Positions 1 to 8,449 of a stretch of DNA of 39,360 nt are shown here, one piece after another (position 1 is the first letter of the stretch; each line of letters starts with the position of its first letter). The stretch comes from Deltaproteobacteria bacterium (lineage in GTDB: Bacteria; Desulfobacterota; Desulfuromonadia; Desulfuromonadales; Geopsychrobacteraceae): positions 1-39,360 of the forward strand of contig JAJRQB010000012.1 in NCBI GenBank assembly GCA_024280485.1, given 5' to 3'. Below the pieces are notes generated by a model. The model searched no databases. It saw nothing but the letters and a program-made list of their open reading frames with translations, and was not told the origin of the DNA. The position numbers and the translations under genes were made by a program.

Positions 1-87
1 CGTCGATATCTGGATATGGCCGACCTCCATGAGTGGGTTGCAGAACAAAGCTCTTCCACGGAAGAGGCAGTCGTGGCGATCCGCTGA
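1..87 (+). CDS. C-terminal end of an unidentified protein (partial)
   Basis: An open frame enters from the left edge and ends at TGA 85-87, giving 28 residues that start RRYLDMADLHEW and end EEAVVAIR. The gene starts outside the window. I do not recognise the family from so short a tail. It converges on the ACT-domain gene, leaving 28 bases between the stops and no obvious terminator. It may be an open frame by chance, although its composition looks protein-like. Confidence 0.5.
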   Translation, partial: RRYLDMADLHEWVAEQSSSTEEAVVAIR

Positions 88-115
88 ACTTACCGCCAAT
101 CAGGCGAGATGGAAT

Positions 116-511
116 TTACAGCAACTTTTGGACTTGATCGATAGCTGCTTCGATATCATCAAAGCGAAAGATAATAATCGAATTAGCACTTGAACGTTCG
201 CTGAATGCATACATGTACTCGATATTGATAGAATTTTTGTCGAGCACTGAAAGTATTGAAGTCAATCCACCAGGCTTATCCGGAACTATAACCCCGACGA
301 CCCCGGTCTTGCTGACTGCAAACGAATTATTGCGAAGAATTTCTAGCGCTTTAGTAGGATTGTCAACGATCAGGCGTAAAACACCAAAGTCGGATGTATC
401 TGCCAGCGAAAGTGCTCGAATATTAATCCCGCCAGAGCCTAAGGCATCAGTTATTACGGCCAGCCTTCCCGACTTGTTTTCCATAAAGATCGAAATCTGT
501 TCAATTTTCAT
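116..511 (-). CDS. Tandem ACT-domain protein
   Basis: A 131-residue protein made almost entirely of two ACT folds: MKIEQISIFMENKSGRLAV opens the first (about residues 1-68) and VVGVIVPDKPGGLTSILSVL the second (about 70-131). ACT domains bind small ligands, usually amino acids, at a dimer interface. The ATG at 511 is preferred over an in-frame upstream start at 532 because a GGAG lies 6 bases before it. It follows paaK at 39 bases on the same strand. Stand-alone double-ACT proteins are commonly paired with phenylacetate-CoA ligase in delta-proteobacteria, where a role in sensing aromatic amino acids or aryl acids is suspected. No catalytic domain is present, so the exact ligand cannot be read from the sequence. 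Confidence 0.85.
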   Translation of the reverse strand: MKIEQISIFMENKSGRLAVITDALGSGGINIRALSLADTSDFGVLRLIVDNPTKALEILRNNSFAVSKTGVVGVIVPDKPGGLTSILSVLDKNSINIEYMYAFSERSSANSIIIFRFDDIEAAIDQVQKLL

Positions 512-550
512 CAGCATCTCCACGCTTATCAAGTGACTGTTAATTAAATA

Positions 551-1852
551 TCAGGTTTTACGGTTGTCTATGACCCGTTTAGCCTTCCCTTCAGAGCGTA
601 CAATGGTCTTCGGCTCCACAAGGCGGACTCTGCAGGTAACCCCAAGCATCTCCTTGATCGCGTGACAAATATGATTGGATAATGCCTGCAGATTCTTGAT
701 TTCATCTGAAAAGGTCTGCTCGTTAACTTCAACCTTAATTTCAAGTGTATCCAGAGTGCCTTCACGATCAATAACTAATTGATAGTGCGGCTCAACACCT
801 TTTATGCCAAAAAGGACAGATTCTATCTGGCTCGGGAATACATTGACTCCCCTGATGATCAACATATCGTCACTTCGACCACTCAGGCGCTCAATCCGCA
901 GATGGGTTCGTCCACAGATGCATGGCTCGGGAAGAATTCGCGTAATATCCCGCGTCCGGTAGCGCAGCAGGGGTATCCCTTCTTTTGTGATTGTTGTTAT
1001 CACTAACTCACCCTTCTCACCGTACGGTAGCACTTCGCCAGTGTCAGGATCGATTATTTCAGGGATAAAGTGGTCTTCCCAGAGATGTAAACCATTTTGG
1101 GCTTCGATACATTCAATACCGACACCAGGCCCCATAATCTCTGAGAGTCCATAGATGTCAATAGCCTCTATATTCAACTTTTCTTCGATCTCCTGGCGCA
1201 TGGATTCGCTCCAGGGCTCTGCGCCAAAGATTCCGACTTTCAATTTTAATTTCTTAAAATCGATCCCTTCTTCAGCGGCAACTTCGGCGAGAAACAAACT
1301 GTAAGACGGGGTACAGGTCAAAACGGTTGAACCGAAATCCTGCATGATCATCAGTTGTTTACGCGTGTTGCCACCGGACATGGGAATGACGGAAGCACCT
1401 ACCTTTTCTGCGCCATAATGAGCACCAAGGCCTCCGGTGAAGAGCCCGTACCCATAGGCATTATGGACAATATCACCCTTATGAGTCCCGGCTGCGACAA
1501 AGGAGCGCGCCATCATCTCTGCCCAGTTATCTATATCACGCTGTGTATATCCGACAACTGTCGGCTTACCCGTAGTGCCACTCGATGCGTGAATACGTAC
1601 GATCTGTTCAAGGGGCTCTGCAAACAGATCATAGGGGTAACTAGCACGCATATCCTGTTTCAAGGTGAAAGGGATGCGTCTTAAATCATCAAGGCTGCGA
1701 ATTTTATCGGGAGTAGCTCCAGACTTAGTAAGACTATCCCGGTAAAAAGGGACCGTGGCATAAACACGTGCGACAACCTGCTGTAGCCTTGTTAACTGAA
1801 GCGATTCCATTTCGTCGCGAGGCATTGTTTCAAAGGTATTATTCCAAATCAT
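551..1852 (-). CDS. paaK: Phenylacetate-CoA ligase
   Basis: An ANL-superfamily adenylating enzyme of 433 residues, the usual PaaK length. It should activate phenylacetate (or indole-/hydroxyphenyl-acetate) with ATP and CoA in the cytoplasm. The AMP-binding loop [14 protein letters not shown] is at about residues 90-103, YGLSE at 234-238, RYRTRD at 297-302 and GRSDDM at 325-330; CICGR at 311-315 may bind metal. The ATG at 1852 has GGAG 7 bases upstream. A longer frame reaching 1948 lacks a ribosome site and would add 32 unrelated residues. In related anaerobes it works after indolepyruvate:ferredoxin oxidoreductase, but those genes are not in view. It is followed by the ACT protein, probably on one transcript. 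Confidence 0.93.
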   Translation of the reverse strand: MIWNNTFETMPRDEMESLQLTRLQQVVARVYATVPFYRDSLTKSGATPDKIRSLDDLRRIPFTLKQDMRASYPYDLFAEPLEQIVRIHASSGTTGKPTVVGYTQRDIDNWAEMMARSFVAAGTHKGDIVHNAYGYGLFTGGLGAHYGAEKVGASVIPMSGGNTRKQLMIMQDFGSTVLTCTPSYSLFLAEVAAEEGIDFKKLKLKVGIFGAEPWSESMRQEIEEKLNIEAIDIYGLSEIMGPGVGIECIEAQNGLHLWEDHFIPEIIDPDTGEVLPYGEKGELVITTITKEGIPLLRYRTRDITRILPEPCICGRTHLRIERLSGRSDDMLIIRGVNVFPSQIESVLFGIKGVEPHYQLVIDREGTLDTLEIKVEVNEQTFSDEIKNLQALSNHICHAIKEMLGVTCRVRLVEPKTIVRSEGKAKRVIDNRKT

Positions 1853-1965
1853 CAAACATCTCCATAAGGCATAAGATTGTATTTTCTTGGAGTTACGACA
1901 TTTAGAGCTATTGGAAATTAAATTTAAATAGATGTATAACCGTGGCAATCAAGGCGAGGCGATTC

Positions 1966-2865
1966 TTACTCTTGCATTAGGCCTTCGAGAAGGCCAGCGT
2001 CAACGACTCGAAGTGAGTCCCTACCAACAATATCGAGCAAGCAGCTTACAATCTGAACACCTGCAACAATGACATCTGCCCTGCCCTCTTCCATCCCCTT
2101 TAGTTCCACTCTCTTTTTCAAAGACAAGTTTGTCAATTGAATGGATATTTTTTCAATCCAATTTTTCTCTAACACCAGATTATTGACGAGGCTGCTGTCA
2201 TACTCATCCATTTCTAGCTTAAGGGCTGCCAGGGTCGTCACAGTGCCAGCGGTTCCAATAAGTTCTACCGGCACAGCCTCCTGTTGCCATTCACGCCAGA
2301 TGGAAGACTCCATAAAAGGAGTTAGTATTTTCTGAATTTCATCAGTGTAATGGACAGAACCAGGGTGGTCCTCAAACAGACGAACAACGCCTAGCGGGAA
2401 ACTTTTCTGAAGACAAACATTTGAGTCTTTAAGCAGAATAATCTCAGTACTGCCGCCCCCAAGGTCAAACAGAAGTGCTCTTTCAGGTTGTGGATTGAGG
2501 GCAGACAGGATACCGCGGCAACTAAGGCCTGCTTCGGCCTCACCGTCAATAATCTCGATACTCAGTCCTGTCTGTATTCGGGCTTCTTCTATAAAAACAG
2601 AGGAGTTAACAGCTTGACGCAGTATTTCAGTTCCAACTGCTTTGATTTTATCGACCTTGTATTGTCGCAAAGTCTCGGCAAACCGCGCGAGAGCATCAAG
2701 AGTACGAATCATACTCTGCTGGGCCAAACCCGATTCCGAATTAAATTCACCCGCAAGGCGCGTCACTTGTCTAAAATATTTTGGAGTAAATGAAATATTT
2801 TTATCTACTGATTGAAGTAGCATTCGGACACTATTGCTTCCGACATCTATCGCGGCGTGAATCAC
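1966..2865 (-). CDS. ppx: Short Ppx/GppA-family phosphatase
   Basis: A 299-residue Ppx/GppA protein comprising only the two-lobed ASKHA-fold phosphatase core. The first phosphate loop AIDVGSNSVRM is at residues 5-15, the second DLGGGSTEI at about 131-139, and GTAGTVTTLAAL at about 205-216. The C-terminal HD-like domain of E. coli Ppx is absent, as in the short forms common in delta-proteobacteria. The family cleaves polyphosphate or pppGpp, and the sequence alone does not decide which. The start is GTG at 2865, overlapping the TGA of the Na/Pi transporter gene (GTGA), which suggests translational coupling. AGAGGA lies upstream. Pairing with a phosphate transporter points to phosphate storage. 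Confidence 0.88.
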   Translation of the reverse strand: MIHAAIDVGSNSVRMLLQSVDKNISFTPKYFRQVTRLAGEFNSESGLAQQSMIRTLDALARFAETLRQYKVDKIKAVGTEILRQAVNSSVFIEEARIQTGLSIEIIDGEAEAGLSCRGILSALNPQPERALLFDLGGGSTEIILLKDSNVCLQKSFPLGVVRLFEDHPGSVHYTDEIQKILTPFMESSIWREWQQEAVPVELIGTAGTVTTLAALKLEMDEYDSSLVNNLVLEKNWIEKISIQLTNLSLKKRVELKGMEEGRADVIVAGVQIVSCLLDIVGRDSLRVVDAGLLEGLMQE

Positions 2866-4553
2866 TCGTCTTTCCTCTCAACTGCTTCAGCGATATTGTA
2901 TGTATGATCGCTTATTTTCGCAAAATTGTGGAGCAAATCGAGAAAAATCATACCAGGTCGCACTGCACATTCGCCCGTATTTAAACGCTCAATATGGCTA
3001 TTGCGCGCTGCCTTTTCCAGATGATCAATAGTATCTTCATATCCAATTGCTGTCGATCCGATGAAGGTGTCCCCTCCTTCGATTCCTTCAACGACAAAAG
3101 TTAAAAACTCCTCTGTCTTCCCAGAGATATCAGCAAGCTCATTCATGCCAGTTTCAGTAAAAACAATATTAGATTCAATTTTTCGTTGCCCCAGTTTCCA
3201 TAGGTTTTCACAATTGTCACCAATCCGCTCAAAGTCATTGACGATGTGTATCAAGGTTGCAATTTCTCTGGAGGTCTGAGCTGCAACTGACTTTTGAGAA
3301 AGAGCGACGAGAAAATCGGTGATTTCTTTTTGAAGTAAATCAACTAGTATTTCCTGATTTTCAAGGCCCTTAACACGCTTTAGATCTCCTGCTTCAATAA
3401 ATAGGTTGGTGCTTTGCAACATCTCCAACGTTATGCGCGCCATACGAAGTGTTTCACGTCTTGCCTGGCCCAATGCTATTGGTGGGGTGTTTAAAACGCG
3501 ACTATCAATAAACTGCGCCCCCATCTTCACTGTGCGTTCCTGTCCACGTATCAATACAGTAGATAGACGTGCAAGAAGACCAAGGATTGGGAGGAAAACG
3601 ATAGTATTTATGACATTGAAAAGAGTATGAGTGTTTGCAATATGTCTGGCAATAAAAGGCTTGTCGCCGATGCCACCCCCAAGAAGATCTACCTGAGCCT
3701 GGGTTGTGATAATAGCATCTGCATCTCCCGGAGTTAACAATTCAACCAGATCAATAAAAAAAGGGAAAAATATCAGCATATAGGTAACACCTATTGCATT
3801 GAACAGGAAATGACAAAAAGCGGTTCTTCTTGCGGCCAAATTAGTACCTATTGCCGCAAAATTAGCAGTGATTGTTGTACCGATATTCTCTCCCAGAATT
3901 AAAGCGACACTCGCTTCAAAGCTGACGAGACCAGAAGTCGCCAAAGCCAGTGTTAGCCCGATTGTTGCGGTGCTGCTCTGAACAATGATTGTCAATAGTC
4001 CGCCGATCAGTACTCCAATGAGCGGATAATCTCCAATTAGGGTGAAAATCTGAAGAATCTCTTCTGAATGCTTCAAAGGGTCAAAGGCCTGCTTCATAAA
4101 TGAGAGGCCCAAGAAAAGCAGACCGAACCCAAGCAGGATCTCCCCCCAATATCCCTTGTGTCGATCTTTGGAAAACAACGCGATTGCTGTACCTAACCCT
4201 ATAGCCGGCAGGGCATACTCAGCGATATTCAAGGATATAAGTTGTGCAGTTATTGTTGTTCCGATGTTTGCACCGAGAACGACTCCAACGGCCTGTACTA
4301 AGGAGAGGAGCCCGGCATTTACAAAACCAACAACCATGACTGTGGTAGCACTGGACGATTGAATAATCGCAGTGACTGTCAAGCCAACGAAGGCCCCTAC
4401 GATACGATTATTCGTTAGTGTGGCAAGTATTTTGCGCATTCTGTCACCTGCAACTTTTTGCAGGCTATCTGACATCGTACGCATACCGAAGAGGAAAAGA
4501 CCTAACCCACCGATAAGGCCAAATAGAACATTATGCTCACCGATATCAAACAT
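2862..4553 (-). CDS. Na+/phosphate symporter with PhoU-like C-terminal domain
   Basis: A 563-residue Na/Pi-cotransporter II-type membrane protein. The two inverted repeats characteristic of the family show as QSSSATT at about residues 65-71 and QSSTATIG at about 191-198, each followed by hydrophobic segments with conserved GxNIGTT-like motifs (ANIGTTITA, ENIGTTITA). Residues from about 350 to 550 are soluble and helical and resemble PhoU. It probably moves phosphate across the inner membrane with sodium; many such proteins have undetermined direction. ATG at 4553 has AAGGAA about 11 bases upstream. A strong terminator of the upstream operon ends only about 14 bases before the start codon, so its own promoter must overlap that hairpin or it depends on read-through. 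It is coupled to ppx by GTGA. Confidence 0.92.
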   Translation of the reverse strand: MFDIGEHNVLFGLIGGLGLFLFGMRTMSDSLQKVAGDRMRKILATLTNNRIVGAFVGLTVTAIIQSSSATTVMVVGFVNAGLLSLVQAVGVVLGANIGTTITAQLISLNIAEYALPAIGLGTAIALFSKDRHKGYWGEILLGFGLLFLGLSFMKQAFDPLKHSEEILQIFTLIGDYPLIGVLIGGLLTIIVQSSTATIGLTLALATSGLVSFEASVALILGENIGTTITANFAAIGTNLAARRTAFCHFLFNAIGVTYMLIFFPFFIDLVELLTPGDADAIITTQAQVDLLGGGIGDKPFIARHIANTHTLFNVINTIVFLPILGLLARLSTVLIRGQERTVKMGAQFIDSRVLNTPPIALGQARRETLRMARITLEMLQSTNLFIEAGDLKRVKGLENQEILVDLLQKEITDFLVALSQKSVAAQTSREIATLIHIVNDFERIGDNCENLWKLGQRKIESNIVFTETGMNELADISGKTEEFLTFVVEGIEGGDTFIGSTAIGYEDTIDHLEKAARNSHIERLNTGECAVRPGMIFLDLLHNFAKISDHTYNIAEAVERKDE

Positions 4554-4569
4554 GTACTCTTAGATTCCT

Positions 4570-4611
4570 TGAAAAAACAAAAAAGGCGACCCGCCGTATT
4601 GGCAGGCCGCC
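4570..4611 (-). terminator. Rho-independent terminator of the OmpA/lipoprotein operon
   Basis: On the minus strand an imperfect GC-rich hairpin (arms 4601-4611 and 4585-4595, 9 of 11 pairs, loop of 5) is followed by TTTTTTGTTTTTT. It lies 30 bases after the lipoprotein stop and directly in front of the Na/Pi transporter ribosome site. Confidence 0.75.
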
Positions 4612-4640
4612 GGAGGCTGGCAGCAATTGTATCGGGTCTG

Positions 4641-5285
4641 TTATTTCTTCACAACCGAAAAGGGGAAAATGAAGTCAGAAGACTTAACCCCCTTGGAGAG
4701 GACCGCTGAGCCTTCGAGGCTAAAGCCCTCCATAGTACGTAAATCAGTAAGAAAATAGATCACTCCTGAAATCTGTTTATGTGCTTCTACCTTGCCAGCA
4801 GGTAAAGCTTCAAGTGTAATATTCCGAGGATCCTTGGTCGGAAAATATGTGACCTCACTGTTGAATTCATTACGGATGCGAGCGCGCTCTGCATCTCCTT
4901 CGTAATAGTAACCAACATATGGATAAGGAATCAGATAAGGGTCGTGGTCGGCAACGATCTCACGGATTCTTTCTGGAGAGACAGGTCTGTATTGATTGCC
5001 TTTAGAGTCAGACAGAATAAAGCGCTCTGCGGGTAAATAGATCTTTTGGTCGCGATCATTCTTAACTGTCAGAAAAAATGAACAAATATTTTGTTTCATC
5101 TGATAGGGACGAACCTCTAAATCCATCACCTTGGCGGACACCGTAACCTGTTCATTGACTTGCGTGATTGAGAGATCCTGAGCGTTGATCTGACCTAAAC
5201 TGCCAGGACTTGGAATGATTGCAATCCCGCCACAACCGATAAGGAGTGAAAGCATCAAAATCAGGGGTAAGATCTGTTTTTTCAT
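4641..5285 (-). CDS. Hypothetical outer- or inner-membrane lipoprotein
   Basis: A 214-residue protein starting MKKQILPLILMLSLLIGCGG: basic n-region, hydrophobic core and lipobox LLIGC, so a signal-peptidase II substrate with the mature Cys at about residue 18. ATG at 5285 has GGAGG 6 bases upstream; an in-frame TTG two codons earlier is inside the ribosome site. The mature part is beta-rich with IYLPAERFILSDSKGNQY, a Tyr-rich stretch PYPYVGYYYEG, and later DLRTMEGFSLEGSAVL, which suggests an immunoglobulin-like periplasmic domain. I do not recognise a named family. It is the last gene before a strong terminator, behind the OmpA-like and cyclic-nucleotide-binding genes. Confidence 0.8.
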   Translation of the reverse strand: MKKQILPLILMLSLLIGCGGIAIIPSPGSLGQINAQDLSITQVNEQVTVSAKVMDLEVRPYQMKQNICSFFLTVKNDRDQKIYLPAERFILSDSKGNQYRPVSPERIREIVADHDPYLIPYPYVGYYYEGDAERARIRNEFNSEVTYFPTKDPRNITLEALPAGKVEAHKQISGVIYFLTDLRTMEGFSLEGSAVLSKGVKSSDFIFPFSVVKK

Positions 5286-5326
5286 AGTCAACCTCCGGAG
5301 TCCGGCAGTTCTGAAGCAATGATGTA

Positions 5327-5803
5327 TTACAAATCGCGCCGACCTAAAGCATCAAGCAATATTTCACGGTGTACAGCTTGAGAAGATCTTATACGTTCAC
5401 TGAAAAGACGATTGATATTAACCGCAAGTTTAAGACATAGTGCCGGGTTTTCAATACTCAACTTTTCAAAACCAGATTTTGACAAACAAAAAAGGACGGC
5501 ATCCTCGGCTACTCTTGCTGTAGCACTGCGGTGGGCGCCATCAAAAATGGCCATTTCACCAAAAACATCGGCAGGGCCCAGTACGACAAGAGTTTCTTCA
5601 TCTCCCTCCGCCATCATTTTTGAGATACATATCGTTCCTTCTTTAATCAGGTAAAGAGATTCACCCTGCATATTTTCAATAAAAACAGTTTTCCCCGCAC
5701 CCATTTCTTTGGAACTAAAGACCTTTTCGAGAGTCCTGGTATCCTAACTACTCAGACCCGCAAAAATAGGACTATCATCTAAACCAGTAAAATCAACATT
5801 CAT
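5327..5803 (-). pseudogene. Cyclic-nucleotide-binding (CAP_ED) domain protein interrupted by in-frame TAG
   Basis: The intact part (5327-5704, 125 residues) carries most of a cNMP-binding beta-roll: ESLYLIKEGTICIS and the phosphate-binding cassette FGEMAIFDGAHRSATARV. The expected N-terminus is upstream in the same frame: ATG at 5801-5803 encodes MNVDFTGLDDSPIFAGLSS, then TAG at 5744-5746, then DTRTLEKVFSSKEM running into the intact part. SPIFAGLS is the typical opening of this domain. One base (for example GAG to TAG) would restore a 158-residue single-domain protein. No helix-turn-helix follows. The internal ATG at 5704 lacks a clear ribosome site, so only a truncated product, if any, is expected. 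It lies 10 bases after the OmpA-like gene stop. Confidence 0.8.
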
Positions 5804-5813
5804 CAGAAATTAC

Positions 5814-6296
5814 TCACTTGATAGAAATTATCTCAATAGTGCCCTGATCATCAAAAAGAGCAGCAGCAGCTTCTGGCTGGACATATATTGCGATATCAAC
5901 CCGTCGAGATTCTTCTTTGGTCCCGCGCTCTTCAAGGCCACCAAAACCAGTGAGAAAAACATCCAGATTCAAGTCGTGTTGATCCTTAAGATAATTTCTT
6001 ACGGACATAGCCCGATACAGGGATAGATTCACATTTTTCGAGCTGTCTCCCTCTGAACTGGAAAATCCTTCGACTCTAAAAAGATAACCTTTGACGGCAA
6101 GGTTCTTCAACCCAGGGACAAGCGAGTCCAGATCTTCTCGAGCTACTTTTGTTAGTGCTTTCGAAGCAGATTCAAAAAAGACCTGTTCAATGACCTCACG
6201 ACTCCGCAGAAAAGACTTCAACTGCTCTTCTGTCTCGTCTGCAAAAACGAAAAGTGGTAACAACATAAAAATAATAACTAAACCTAGGCGAACCAT
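5814..6296 (-). CDS. Small exported OmpA-C-like protein
   Basis: A 160-residue protein with a signal peptide (MVRLGLVIIFMLLPLFVFA, cleavage about residue 19). The remainder resembles a divergent OmpA C-terminal domain: FRVEGFSSSEGDSSKN corresponds to the usual GHTDxxGxxxxN segment, VNLSLYRAMSVRNYL to the LSxxRAxxVxxYL helix, and LTGFGGLEERGTKEESRRVDI to the GxG...NRRV end. The NGHTD residues are largely replaced, so peptidoglycan binding is uncertain. It follows the larger OmpA-family gene by 16 bases and precedes the cyclic-nucleotide-binding gene, and is likely cotranscribed with both. Confidence 0.8.
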   Translation of the reverse strand: MVRLGLVIIFMLLPLFVFADETEEQLKSFLRSREVIEQVFFESASKALTKVAREDLDSLVPGLKNLAVKGYLFRVEGFSSSEGDSSKNVNLSLYRAMSVRNYLKDQHDLNLDVFLTGFGGLEERGTKEESRRVDIAIYVQPEAAAALFDDQGTIEIISIK

Positions 6297-6312
6297 TACA
6301 ATTAAATCTCTC

Positions 6313-7758
6313 TTACTTAGGCAACAGGACCAAAATTTCTGATCGGCGGTTTAAAGAACGGCCTTCAGGCGTGGAATTGTCGGCAATCGGACTTTTCTCA
6401 CCCAATCCTTTAACAAAAACGCGCGAAGGATCAAAGCCTTCATTCACAACAAGTCTTTCAGCTACGCTGACAGCTCGTTTGTAACCGAGCTTTTCATTGT
6501 AAAAATCTGACCCAGTGGAATCAGTATGACCATTAACCCGTATAATGAAATATTTATTCTCTTTACGTAATCGGTCAGCGACAAGAGCTACTGCTGCAAA
6601 TCCAGCTTCAGAGAGGGTTGACTGATCAAAACCATAATTTAATTCATCAAAACGAAACTTTCGATAGACGACTGTCTCTATTGGAATAGCTTGTTGAAAT
6701 TTTGGTGAAATCTCAACTGGAATCTCTTTAACCGTCGGTGGCAATGGTGCCGAAACCGGGGATACAGGCGCGCCCATAATTGCAGCGGTACCGGGTATGA
6801 CCAGCAGGTCTGAAGGATCGACGATAACTGTTTCTTCTTCAGGGTCAACTGGAATTTCCAGTTTAGCTATAGGGTCAACCGCAAGAATTTTCGTTCTGGG
6901 TACGAGTGGTGTTAAGGCTTTAAACCTTGCTTTTTTGACAGGTTCTTTTTTGACGCCAGCATCCGGCGTTTCAATAATGCGTGGTACCGGTTTGGTATAG
7001 GTTCCGATCCCCTGACTCGTAGAAAGACCAGTAATGACCCGCCAGTCGCTTATGGTGTCGGTTAGTCCGACACCATAACTGCTATGAAATGTAAGGTGGG
7101 GGGATATGAAGTATTGAAAGCCGAAGAGCGCTTCCATTGGTTGGTCCAGGCCTGAGGCTGGCTCGGTTGCAGCGTCAAGTTCAGCCAAAATCCTTAACCT
7201 TGCCATAGGGTAAAATTCTAACCCGGCACCAGCAACAATTTGATCGTCCAGTCCACCTTCATTGTCATTTATTAGATAACCAGAGTTTAAATGCAGCCCG
7301 AAACGGGATGTTTTAAAACTTGCGATTCCACGGCCCATCACATCGGTCAAGCCATCACGAGCCACATCGTTATCGATATGTCGACGAACTTGTATATCAA
7401 AAGAAAGTTTGAATGGGGAAGATCGCTTTCCAAGAGCACGAACCTTTAAGCCAAGATTGGCATATCCCCGACCGCTTGTAGATTCATTGTCGTTGAACAG
7501 GAGGTTAGGAAAAGAGCCGTATGCCTCCATGAAAGTACCAAGTCCCATGGTGAGACTGACTGGAATCAGAGTGCTGTTTTCGTTGTTAGTCGTTGAGGTA
7601 TTGAGCCAGAGACCTACAGCAAGATTCCCGGAATCGAGAGTATCTGCAGTCGGAACAGAGATAAGGCCAGTAATTCCATATTGCGAAGGGGTAGCGAGTG
7701 CCAGCGTCGGCATCAAGATGACCAGCAGTAAGGAGAAAAGGATAAAAGTCTTTTTCAT
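6313..7758 (-). CDS. OmpA-family outer-membrane protein with beta-barrel and peptidoglycan-binding domain
   Basis: A 481-residue exported protein. The signal peptide ends around ALA at residues 20-22. Residues about 24-250 alternate in the way of an outer-membrane beta-barrel, starting SQYGITGLISVPTADTLDSG. About 255-360 is a Pro/Val-rich linker. Residues 365-481 are a canonical OmpA C-terminal domain with VNGHTDSTGSDFYNEKLG, YKRAVSVAERL, VKGLGEKSPIADN and LNRRSEIL, which binds diaminopimelate of peptidoglycan. It should tether the outer membrane to the wall. GAGG precedes the ATG closely. It is first in the four-gene envelope operon that ends at the 4570 terminator. Confidence 0.9.
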   Translation of the reverse strand: MKKTFILFSLLLVILMPTLALATPSQYGITGLISVPTADTLDSGNLAVGLWLNTSTTNNENSTLIPVSLTMGLGTFMEAYGSFPNLLFNDNESTSGRGYANLGLKVRALGKRSSPFKLSFDIQVRRHIDNDVARDGLTDVMGRGIASFKTSRFGLHLNSGYLINDNEGGLDDQIVAGAGLEFYPMARLRILAELDAATEPASGLDQPMEALFGFQYFISPHLTFHSSYGVGLTDTISDWRVITGLSTSQGIGTYTKPVPRIIETPDAGVKKEPVKKARFKALTPLVPRTKILAVDPIAKLEIPVDPEEETVIVDPSDLLVIPGTAAIMGAPVSPVSAPLPPTVKEIPVEISPKFQQAIPIETVVYRKFRFDELNYGFDQSTLSEAGFAAVALVADRLRKENKYFIIRVNGHTDSTGSDFYNEKLGYKRAVSVAERLVVNEGFDPSRVFVKGLGEKSPIADNSTPEGRSLNRRSEILVLLPK

Positions 7759-7993
7759 ACGGCCTCAAAAGCTATACCGACAGGAGCGGCAATAATTAGA
7801 AAGTTACTTTACAACTCTTCAAAGGACTTGTATCTATCAAGTTATGTGCCAATGACAGCTGCTTTCGAGTAGTTAGCAACACAACCCATTACTTCACACC
7901 CCACAGCTTTAATCAATGGAATCTAGCCATAATGACTTTAGAATAAACAAGAAGATTACGCTTATTGACAGGATAAACGTAGGGTTTTGGCCG

Positions 7994-8032
7994 AAAAATA
8001 AGCCTGACTGTCATCAACAATCAGGCTTATTT
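7994..8032 (-). terminator. Rho-independent terminator of the ihfB-like gene
   Basis: An 11-bp perfect stem (AATAAGCCTGA with TCAGGCTTATT, at 7997-8007 and 8021-8031) with a 13-base loop. On the minus strand it is followed by a short T run and lies 25 bases past the stop of the IHF-like gene. It has no long T run on the plus side. Confidence 0.7.
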
Positions 8033-8056
8033 ATTTAATAAGGTCTAACAGGCAGG

Positions 8057-8338
8057 TCAATCACCACCATTAACCCGTTCACGTAACTCTTTGCCTACTT
8101 TAAAAAATGGCAGCTTTTTGGGTTTGACCTCAATGACCTCACCAGTCTTTGGATTACGACCCATATAGGCCTTGTAATCCTTGACCATAAAACTACCAAA
8201 ACCGCGAATCTCAATTCTGTCATTTTCAATCAAGGCCTCTGCCATTGAATCAAAAACAAGGTTAACTATCTGCTCTGCTTTCTTATAGGTCAGACTTTCG
8301 CGAACGGAGAGTGCTTCCACCAGTTCTGACTTGTTCAT
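8057..8338 (-). CDS. ihfB: Integration host factor beta-like DNA-bending protein
   Basis: A 93-residue HU/IHF-fold protein of usual length. MNKSELVEALSVRE opens the first helix, IEIRGFGSFMVKDY is the central beta segment, GRNPKTGEVIEVKPKK the DNA-intercalating arm with the conserved proline, and FFKVGKELRERVNGGD the closing helix. The GFGSF and RVN ending fit IHF-beta better than HU. It bends DNA as a dimer and takes part in transcription (especially sigma-54 promoters), recombination and replication. AGGAGG stands just before ATG. A good sigma-70 promoter (8389-8416) and a terminator show a single-gene transcript. HU cannot be fully excluded. Confidence 0.88.
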   Translation of the reverse strand: MNKSELVEALSVRESLTYKKAEQIVNLVFDSMAEALIENDRIEIRGFGSFMVKDYKAYMGRNPKTGEVIEVKPKKLPFFKVGKELRERVNGGD

Positions 8339-8388
8339 AGAGCCTCCTGGGGGGAGAGAATCTTTATAGCTTCAACAGGGATTTGAAT

Positions 8389-8416
8389 AATATAGCCTAT
8401 ATTTACTCACTGTCAA
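8389..8416 (-). promoter_or_regulatory. Sigma-70 promoter of the ihfB-like gene
   Basis: On the minus strand TTGACA (8416-8411), a 16-base spacer, then TATATT (8394-8389), about 50 bases upstream of the start codon. Confidence 0.65.
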
Positions 8417-8449
8417 GAAGACTATGGATTTCAACAGGTTGCATTATAT

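Noticed and set aside
5744-5746. TAG read as pyrrolysine in the cyclic-nucleotide-binding protein
   Set aside because: There is no methylamine methyltransferase context here, and the second interrupted gene uses TAA. A mutation or sequencing error is simpler.
7835-7852. Sigma-54-like site upstream of the large OmpA gene
   Set aside because: The minus strand has TTGGCACATAACTTGAT with GG at the right place, but the -12 GC is GA. One essential base is missing and no enhancer site was found.
7759-7993. Possible leader or small RNA in the OmpA upstream region
   Set aside because: 235 bases without a recognisable riboswitch, small frame with a ribosome site, or terminator except that of ihfB.
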